Below are positions 57,231 to 64,000 of a stretch of 64,000 bases of DNA, piece after piece. The translations under genes were made by a program, and so were the position numbers. The notes below the pieces were generated by a model. It searched no databases. It worked only from the letters and a program-made list of their open reading frames with translations, and was not told the DNA's origin. Position 1 is the stretch's first letter; each line of letters opens with the position of its first letter. The DNA is from Candidatus Manganitrophaceae bacterium (GTDB lineage: Bacteria > Nitrospirota > Nitrospiria > SBBL01 > Manganitrophaceae): positions 1 to 64,000 of the forward strand of contig JACQEZ010000014.1 in NCBI GenBank assembly GCA_016200325.1. The letters are read 5' to 3'.

Positions 57231-57258
57231 TGACAAACCCCGATTACCTGCTACCTTT
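57231..57258 (+). promoter_or_regulatory. Promoter of the 57.4-59.3 kb gene pair
   Basis: TTGACA (57231-57236), 16 bp, TACCTT (57253-57258). The leader is about 180 nt to the start at 57443. Confidence 0.5.
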
Positions 57259-57442
57259 GTAGCGTTGCTCGTCTCCGATGGATCTTTGTGCGCTGCGGAT
57301 CGGTCTCTCTTTCTTGGGATCAACGCGCGAGAGGGGCGAGATGCGTTTCCCATTCGGGCCGAAGACTCCCAGGGTCATTCAGTCTTCATTCCTTCAAAAA
57401 TATTTCACTGAGATTCATCAGATCGACAAAGAGGAGAGGACC

Positions 57443-58189
57443 ATGCAGTTTGATTGGAAGAAGATGATCTGGATTGGGATTCTGCTCGCGGCGCCCCTCT
57501 TTTTAGGGGGAGCGAACGGAGAGGGCTGCGGCGGCAAGAGCGTGCTGGAGAACCTGGGCGATGACAGCACCAAAGAGGCGAAGGTTGAGAAGGCGCGAAT
57601 CGCGCTGGACGACCGCGATTTTGCCACGGCGATCGAGACCCTCCAAGAGCTTTGCGGTACGTCGCTGACGGCGCCGACCTGCGATCCGGAGATCGTCAGC
57701 CTCTACGCCTCGGCCTACGCCGGCCGCGCGGGATTGGATGTCTTTGACCTCATTAAAGAGGGGGCCAATCAACCAGCCGCCTCCGGGGCAACCAGTTATA
57801 CCCTTTTCTCAAAACACTTCTCCAGTCCGACGGCGGCCAATGTCAGCGACATCGGCGCGGCGGTCTCTCTTTTGACTTCCATCCCGAGCCGGACTCCGGA
57901 CCAAGGGCTTCAATTGGCCATCGCGTCGACCAGCGATCTGGTTATTTTCCTCGGCAGCTTGACAGGCGGTTACAACACGACCACCGGAAAACCGAATGCA
58001 CTGCCGGCCGTCTCCTCCGTGAATGCCGCTGCTCTCTCCAGAGTGCTCGCCGATGTCGGCGACATGGATACTGGATTGACCGAAGCCAATATCGGTAACG
58101 ACAACATCAGCGGTCATATCCAGCAGATTCAACAGTCGCTGTCGGGAGGAAGCGCCACAACCGTTGTGACTTTCCTCGGCGGCATCTAA
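57443..58189 (+). CDS. Secreted TPR-like protein of unknown function
   Basis: 248 aa from the ATG at 57443 behind GAGGAGAGGACC; an upstream in-frame ATG at 57278 is not used because it lacks a site and would add a non-signal N-terminus. Signal peptide residues 5-25 end LGGANGEGCGGK, so the cysteine could be lipidated, although the lipobox is poor. One helical hairpin (KARIALDDRDFATAIETLQEL) resembles a TPR unit with a nearby disulfide pair (CGTSLTAPTC). The rest is Ala/Ser/Thr-rich. It is 29 bp before the barrel gene, so the two form an operon. Confidence 0.68.
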   Translation: MQFDWKKMIWIGILLAAPLFLGGANGEGCGGKSVLENLGDDSTKEAKVEKARIALDDRDFATAIETLQELCGTSLTAPTCDPEIVSLYASAYAGRAGLDVFDLIKEGANQPAASGATSYTLFSKHFSSPTAANVSDIGAAVSLLTSIPSRTPDQGLQLAIASTSDLVIFLGSLTGGYNTTTGKPNALPAVSSVNAAALSRVLADVGDMDTGLTEANIGNDNISGHIQQIQQSLSGGSATTVVTFLGGI

Positions 58190-58218
58190 GGACTCGGACT
58201 CATTTTAGGGAGCGTGCG

Positions 58219-59286
58219 ATGTTAAAGAGAAGTATCGTTTTGCTAGGGCTATTGGCGGTCGGCCTCTTCTCGGTAGGGGTCACCTGGGCCGAGGAGCTTC
58301 CGACCCTTTACCGGGGCATCCGTCCGCTCGGCATGGGAGGGGCCTTCATCACCCTTTCCGACGACGAGAATGCGATGTTCTACAATCCGGCCGGGTTGAA
58401 CGATGTGAGCGGATTCGGAGGGGTGTCGATCCTCAACCCCCTTCTGGAGGTTTCTAAGAACAGCAAATCGCTCTATAGCGACTTGAAAGATCTCGATACC
58501 GATAATCAAGCCATCGTTGCCGATTTCCTGAGCAAGATGGTCGGCGAACATCAGCACGTCCGTGCAGCGGCCCTTCCTAACGTCTTCATGCACAACTTTG
58601 CAATTGGCGTTTTAGGCCAGGGAACACTCGATATGGATATCCGAAATCCCGGTAATCCCGCGGTGTTTACGGACATCAAGCTGGATACCGGCCTCCTTGT
58701 CTCCGGGGCGCTCGGTTTTTTTGACCAGCAGCTACAACTCGGTGCGACCGGTAAATTTATTAAGCGGGACGGGATTAAGCATGTCTACTTCGCTCCGGAG
58801 ATCGCACACAAAGATTTTGATCCGCTCGATCAGCGGGAGAAGAAATCGGATTTCGCCTTCGACGTCGGGACGAAGCTGAGTTTAAAAAGTCCGCTCCGAC
58901 CGACCTTCGCCCTCGTCGTCCAGAACATCACCGATCTCGATTTCAAGGAGCTCGGGATCATCCCCCAAGAGGTGAATGTCGGCGCCTCGATCAACCCCAA
59001 CTTCTGGATCCTCAAGACGACCTTTGCGGTCGAGGTCGATGATCTGACCAAGAATGCCGATGCGGACAAAGATCTTTACAAGCGGACCCATTTGGGGGCC
59101 GAGTTCCGCTTCCCGAAGATCCTGGCGCTTCGCGCCGGCCTCAATGCCGGCTACGTGACCGCCGGGGTCGATCTCGATTTTTGGATTCTTTCCGTTTCCG
59201 CCGCCACCTATGCGGAAGAGATCGGCGCCTTCGCCGGACAGCGGAGCGATCGCCGCTACATTGTGCAGGCAAGTCTCGGCTTTTAA
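58219..59286 (+). CDS. Outer-membrane beta-barrel protein of the PorV/TraF-like (UPF0164) type
   Basis: 355 aa, starting after GGGAG. The signal peptide ends TWAEE. The mature N-terminus LYRGIRPLGMGGAFITLSDDENAMFYNPAGL is the hallmark of the PorV/FadL-related family, in which a Met-Gly-Gly-Ala segment and an NPAGL motif begin the barrel. It ends ASLGF. Such proteins carry hydrophobic molecules or assist surface secretion. It pairs with the upstream secreted protein and ends at a strong terminator. Confidence 0.8.
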   Translation: MLKRSIVLLGLLAVGLFSVGVTWAEELPTLYRGIRPLGMGGAFITLSDDENAMFYNPAGLNDVSGFGGVSILNPLLEVSKNSKSLYSDLKDLDTDNQAIVADFLSKMVGEHQHVRAAALPNVFMHNFAIGVLGQGTLDMDIRNPGNPAVFTDIKLDTGLLVSGALGFFDQQLQLGATGKFIKRDGIKHVYFAPEIAHKDFDPLDQREKKSDFAFDVGTKLSLKSPLRPTFALVVQNITDLDFKELGIIPQEVNVGASINPNFWILKTTFAVEVDDLTKNADADKDLYKRTHLGAEFRFPKILALRAGLNAGYVTAGVDLDFWILSVSAATYAEEIGAFAGQRSDRRYIVQASLGF

Positions 59287-59306
59287 TTTCTCTTTCCCAT
59301 CCCCCC

Positions 59307-59338
59307 AGGAGCGACGAATCGGTCGCTCCTTTTTTTTG
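59307..59338 (+). terminator. Rho-independent terminator after the barrel gene
   Basis: AGGAGCGAC (59307-59315) pairs with GTCGCTCCT (59322-59330) across a 6-nt loop, followed by eight T. Confidence 0.92.
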
Positions 59339-59476
59339 ATCGCGAGTCCGGCGACCGAGGCAAAAAGGATGTAGATTTACCTGATGATGAATTGGCCGTC
59401 GCCGGGGTTGCAACGCTGCCGCGAAAAACAGAATGACCCCTCGGATGAAACGCCTCATTGAAGGCGGAGCGTCCCG

Positions 59477-60145
59477 CTATCCCCCTTCGATCTTTCCATC
59501 GACCATTTTAATCAGCCGGTCGGCCTGAAGGGAAAGCTTTTCGTTGTGGGTGACCAGGACGAAGGTCATCCCTCGATCCCGATTGATTCCCTTCAGCAAA
59601 GCGAAGACTTCATCACTCGTATGGGTGTCGAGATTGCCGGTCGGCTCATCGGCCAAGATCAGCTGCGGCCGCAGCGCCAACGCCCGGGCGATCGCCACCC
59701 GCTGCTGCTCCCCGCCGGAGAGCTGTCCCGGGCGATGGGTGAGGCGGTGGGAGAGACCGACCGCCTCGAGCATCTCCCGTCCGGCCGTCTCTAACTCCCG
59801 CCGATCGATCCGCCGGATCAACCCCGGCATCATGACATTCTCCAGCGCGGTAAACTCCGGCAGAAGGTGATGAAATTGGAAGACGAATCCGATCTGTCGG
59901 TTTCGAAATTCCGCCAACTCCCGATCCGACCGGGCAAAGAGGTCGGCCCCTTCAAAAAGAATTTTCCCGGAGGTCGGACGATCGAGCCCCCCGAGGATGT
60001 GGAGAAAGGTGCTCTTCCCGACGCCGGAGGCGCCGACGATGGAGAGCATCTCTCCTTTCTGAATAGAGACGGTGACCCCCCGAAGGATGACCAGCTCCTT
60101 GCCGGCGATCGGAAATGATTTGTAGAGATCGATAACGTCAATCAC
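59477..60145 (-). CDS. lolD: Lipoprotein-releasing ABC transporter ATPase LolD
   Basis: 222 aa from a GTG at 60145. It powers release of outer-membrane lipoproteins with LolC/E. Walker A is GASGVGKST, the Q-loop is [12 protein letters not shown], the signature is LSGGEQQR, Walker B is [12 protein letters not shown] and the H-loop is [21 protein letters not shown] is typical of LolD. It follows the permease gene by 101 bp on the same strand, with an inverted repeat between. Confidence 0.93.
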   Translation of the reverse strand: MIDVIDLYKSFPIAGKELVILRGVTVSIQKGEMLSIVGASGVGKSTFLHILGGLDRPTSGKILFEGADLFARSDRELAEFRNRQIGFVFQFHHLLPEFTALENVMMPGLIRRIDRRELETAGREMLEAVGLSHRLTHRPGQLSGGEQQRVAIARALALRPQLILADEPTGNLDTHTSDEVFALLKGINRDRGMTFVLVTHNEKLSLQADRLIKMVDGKIEGG

Positions 60146-60168
60146 GGAGAACCCAAAATAGAGGAGAT

Positions 60169-60246
60169 AGAAGACAGGAGTCCGAATCCAGAATAGGGCA
60201 GAGGTGTCTTTTATTCTGAATTCGGACTCCTGACTCCTGTCTTCTT
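60169..60246. repeat. Inverted-repeat element, copy 2 (between lolC and lolD)
   Basis: AGAAGACAGGAGTCCGAAT (60169-60187) pairs with the end of the right arm at 60214-60246 (ATTCGGACTCC...TGTCTTCT). The right arm carries an extra CTGACTC unit. Confidence 0.78.
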
Positions 60247-61554
60247 TTACTCATACCTCAGCGCCTCGGCCGGGTCGAGCCTGGCTGCCTGCCAAGAGGG
60301 ATAAAGGGTGGCGAGAAATCCGATGAGGACCGCCGCCGATGAGACCAGGATGACATCAACCATCTGGATCTTTACCGGAAGATGGCTGATGTAGTAGATA
60401 TCGCTCGGCAGTGTATAAAACTTTTGAAGCACCCAGCAGACGGCGATCCCCAGCGGGGTGCCAAGCGCCACGCCGACCCCGCCGATGATGACCCCCTCCA
60501 GCATGAAGATCCGCATCACCGACTCCCGTGTCGCCCCCATCGCCTTCAAGATGGCGATCTCCCGGCTCTTCTCCACGACCGTCATCGTCAAGGTGCTGAC
60601 GATGTTGAACGAGGCGACCAGGATGATCAATACCAGAATGATGAACATCATCATCTTTTCGAGCTGAAGCGCGGAAAAAAGATTCCGGTTGAGCTTCATC
60701 CAGTCGCGCGCTTGGTAAGGGAATTGAAGATGGCTCTCGATCTGCTGGGCGACCCGGTCGGCGATGAAGATGTCATCGACCTTCACCTCCACCCCGGTGA
60801 CGACGTCGGGGAGGTTGAAGAACTGCTGGGCTTCTTTGATGGAGATGTAGGCGAGCGAGGAGTCGTATTCATACATCCCCGAATCGAAAATGCCGACGAC
60901 GCGGAACTTCCGGATCTTCGGGGTAAAGCCCATCGGTCCCCCGAGCGCTTTGCCGAGATTTTTTCCTTCTTTCCCGACCGGGGAGACGATGTTGATCCGG
61001 TCTCCCAGAAAGGCTCCCAGCCGACCGGCGAGCTCTTTTCCGATAATGATTCCGGGTGAATTCTTCTCCGCCGCCCCCTCCGGTTCGGCGAGCTCTTGGT
61101 CCGGTAGGGAAAGGGAAGGGGGGTTGGTCAGATAGTCGAGCTTTCCCTCCACCAGGTTTTTGCCGATCTCGGTCACCTGGGCTTCGGTCGTCGGATCGAT
61201 CCCGCGGAGGACGACGCCGAAAACATTGGTATCCGAGGAGAGGAGAACCTGCCGGAAGATGAAGGGGGTGGCGGCGACCACGTGCGGCACTTTTTTGACC
61301 TCGTCGGCCAGGCGGTAATAGTCTTGGATGTCGTCGCGGGTCCGGTCGGTGATGACGACATGGGAATTCGTCCCGAGAATTTTATCTCGGAGATCTTCTT
61401 TGAAGCCGGTCATCACGGCGAGGGTGGCGATCAGCGCCGCAACCCCGACCATCACCCCGCCGATCGAGATTAGGGTGTTGAGAGAGATCCCTTTTTGACG
61501 GCGTTTGGCCCTCAGATAGCGAAGGCCGACAAAAAATTCGTAAGGAAATGACAT
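60247..61554 (-). CDS. lolC: Lipoprotein-releasing ABC transporter permease (LolC/LolE family)
   Basis: 435 aa, starting after AAGGAATC. The first helix (30-52, [21 protein letters not shown]) is followed by a MacB-like periplasmic domain and three C-terminal FtsX helices ([61 protein letters not shown]). There is only one permease gene, so it probably works as a LolF-type homodimer with LolD. Upstream of lolD and downstream of lysS on the minus strand. Confidence 0.9.
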   Translation of the reverse strand: MSFPYEFFVGLRYLRAKRRQKGISLNTLISIGGVMVGVAALIATLAVMTGFKEDLRDKILGTNSHVVITDRTRDDIQDYYRLADEVKKVPHVVAATPFIFRQVLLSSDTNVFGVVLRGIDPTTEAQVTEIGKNLVEGKLDYLTNPPSLSLPDQELAEPEGAAEKNSPGIIIGKELAGRLGAFLGDRINIVSPVGKEGKNLGKALGGPMGFTPKIRKFRVVGIFDSGMYEYDSSLAYISIKEAQQFFNLPDVVTGVEVKVDDIFIADRVAQQIESHLQFPYQARDWMKLNRNLFSALQLEKMMMFIILVLIILVASFNIVSTLTMTVVEKSREIAILKAMGATRESVMRIFMLEGVIIGGVGVALGTPLGIAVCWVLQKFYTLPSDIYYISHLPVKIQMVDVILVSSAAVLIGFLATLYPSWQAARLDPAEALRYE

Positions 61555-61572
61555 TGATTCCTTTTAAGAAAT

Positions 61573-61657
61573 TAGAAGTCAGAATTCAGAAGTCAGGAGT
61601 CAGAAGGGGAAAACGAAAGTCTCTTCTGGCTTCTGGTTCCTGACTTCTGACTCCTTC
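61573..61657. repeat. Inverted-repeat element, copy 3 (between lysS and lolC)
   Basis: Left arm AGAAGTCAGAATTCAGAAGT... (61573-61605) and right arm CTTCTGGCTTCTGGTTCCTG... (61623-61657) are imperfect inverted copies of the unit seen at 53.1 and 60.2 kb. A 17-nt loop lies between. Confidence 0.75.
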
Positions 61658-61660
61658 AAT

Positions 61661-63142
<1,482 letters not shown>

Positions 63143-63274
63143 CGGCTCCCCTCGTGACGAAGCATTCCCGGATGCCGGAGAATCCTTCAAAAATCAGATC
63201 ATTATAGAGGATTGACCGGAGGAGGTCAAGAATCGAGCGGGAATCCAAAGACCCGATCAATCGGCCTCTGTTTC

Positions 63275-63303
63275 TTGTCAAAAGGGGGATCGGCTGTTAC
63301 ACT
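63275..63303 (+). promoter_or_regulatory. Promoter of the FN3 lipoprotein gene
   Basis: TTGTCA (63275-63280), 17 bp, TACACT (63298-63303). The predicted transcript starts near 63310, only two bases before the ATG at 63312, so the message may be almost leaderless. Confidence 0.5.
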
Positions 63304-63311
63304 CAGGTGGG

Positions 63312-64000
63312 ATGTGGAAGATAAACGATCAGACAGCCGGCATTCGACAGATTAGAGCCCTCCCTTTCATCCTGATCTCTCTCCTTCTGGCCGCTTGCGG
63401 CCATAGCCATCGGCACCACGATGCAGGCCTCCTGCCGGCGCCGACGGGGGTTATCCTCACCACGGCGAGCGGAGCGATCACGGTCGAGTGGACCCCGGTG
63501 CCGGGGGCGCTCTCTTACAATCTCTATTTCGCTACTGTCTCCGGCATCACCAAGGTGAATTATCAGACGCTCCCCCTCGGCGAGCGTCTGCCGGTGGCTG
63601 CAGGCCCCTTCACCCACACCGATCTCTCCGATGGAACGACCTATTATGTGGTCGTGACCGCGGTCAACGCGGCGGGGGAGAGTGCCGAGTCGGTTGAAGC
63701 GTCTGCCACACCACTTTCCACCGCCCTTCCTCTCGCTCCCACCGGTTTGAAAGCGACCCCGTCGGTCGGTCAAATCACATTGGAATGGAACTCCGTGACA
63801 GGGGCATCGAGCTATTTCGTCTACCGCGCGGAGAGGTCGGGAGTGAATCGAAACAATTGGAATACGATCGTCGGTGGCAGGCAGACCCAGGTTCTGGGAG
63901 GGGCGACGATCCGAATCGAAGCCGGTCTGACCAATGGAACGACTTATTACTTTGTCGTCACAGCGCAGAATAGCCTTGGACAAGGGGTCGAGTCGGCTCA
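63312..64000 (+). CDS. Lipoprotein with fibronectin type III domains, 3' partial
   Basis: The frame opens at the ATG at 63312 and is still open at the window end (229 codons plus two bases). Residues 13-29 form a signal with lipobox LLLAAC, Cys at 29. A His-rich stretch (GHSHRHHD) follows the lipid cysteine and might bind metal. Two FN3 domains are visible: 43-133 (APTGVILTTASGAITVEWTPV, GTTYYVVVTAVN) and 142 to the end (APTGLKATPSVGQITLEWNSV, GTTYYFVVTAQN). It is probably an outer-membrane surface lipoprotein with more FN3 repeats beyond the window. Confidence 0.8.
   Translation, partial: MWKINDQTAGIRQIRALPFILISLLLAACGHSHRHHDAGLLPAPTGVILTTASGAITVEWTPVPGALSYNLYFATVSGITKVNYQTLPLGERLPVAAGPFTHTDLSDGTTYYVVVTAVNAAGESAESVEASATPLSTALPLAPTGLKATPSVGQITLEWNSVTGASSYFVYRAERSGVNRNNWNTIVGGRQTQVLGGATIRIEAGLTNGTTYYFVVTAQNSLGQGVESA

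Overview
The window reads as a chromosome segment of a GC-rich (roughly 58-60% by eye), Gram-negative, respiring, autotroph-like bacterium. The nearest fit I can name is Nitrospirota. That is an inference from the very large cytochrome bd-like oxidase protein beside c-type cytochromes and an ethylbenzene-dehydrogenase/NxrC-like subunit, from the many outer-membrane and lipoprotein genes, and from the ECF sigma factors and c-di-GMP elements. No rRNA, tRNA, CRISPR array or complete insertion sequence was found.

Layout. 1-3.6 kb: the 3' part of a DUF4091 protein, then a secreted cupredoxin-like protein behind a ~300-nt structured leader. 3.6-5.0 kb: arsS and its peroxidase-like partner. 5.2-9.6 kb: minus-strand cluster with an ECF sigma factor, a zinc anti-sigma factor and three secreted proteins of two paralogous families. 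9.8-18.6 kb: mixed metabolic genes (RecQ-like remnant, TVP38 membrane protein, two flavoprotein disulfide reductases, methyltransferase, NfuA-like carrier) ending in an AT-rich gene resembling a nucleotidyl cyclase. 18.6-22.4 kb: DipZ-like thioredoxin/CcdA fusion and a periplasmic molybdopterin enzyme with its cytochrome b. 24.6-32.5 kb: respiratory cluster with an FGE-like protein, two unlisted single-helix small proteins, the CydA-like oxidase, three c-type cytochromes and a strong terminator. 32.7-36.2 kb: metK, ahcY and accD, then a broken methyltransferase. 37-48.8 kb: a long minus-strand surface cluster headed by a c-di-GMP-I riboswitch (lipoprotein with FG-GAP repeats, porin, TPR/beta-barrel protein, secreted paralogues, OmpW-like barrel). 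49-57 kb: complete trpEGDCFB-(HD-GYP)-A. 57-64 kb: exported proteins, lolD/lolC, lysS and the start of an FN3 lipoprotein.

Two regulatory circuits stand out. First, four minus-strand promoters share RTGTAAGGANT, a 14-15 nt gap, then CGACNT. They precede both family-A secreted genes next to the sigma factor, the DipZ-like gene, and the cytochrome b/molybdopterin pair 14 kb away. This looks like a periplasmic redox-repair regulon of the local ECF factor. Second, an unmistakable c-di-GMP-I aptamer overlapping an intrinsic terminator precedes the surface cluster, and an HD-GYP phosphodiesterase-like gene sits inside the trp operon.

Three near-identical inverted-repeat elements lie between genes at 53.1, 60.2 and 61.6 kb. 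Several decayed coding fragments (16.6, 25.7 and 36.3 kb) mark sites of gene loss or insertion.
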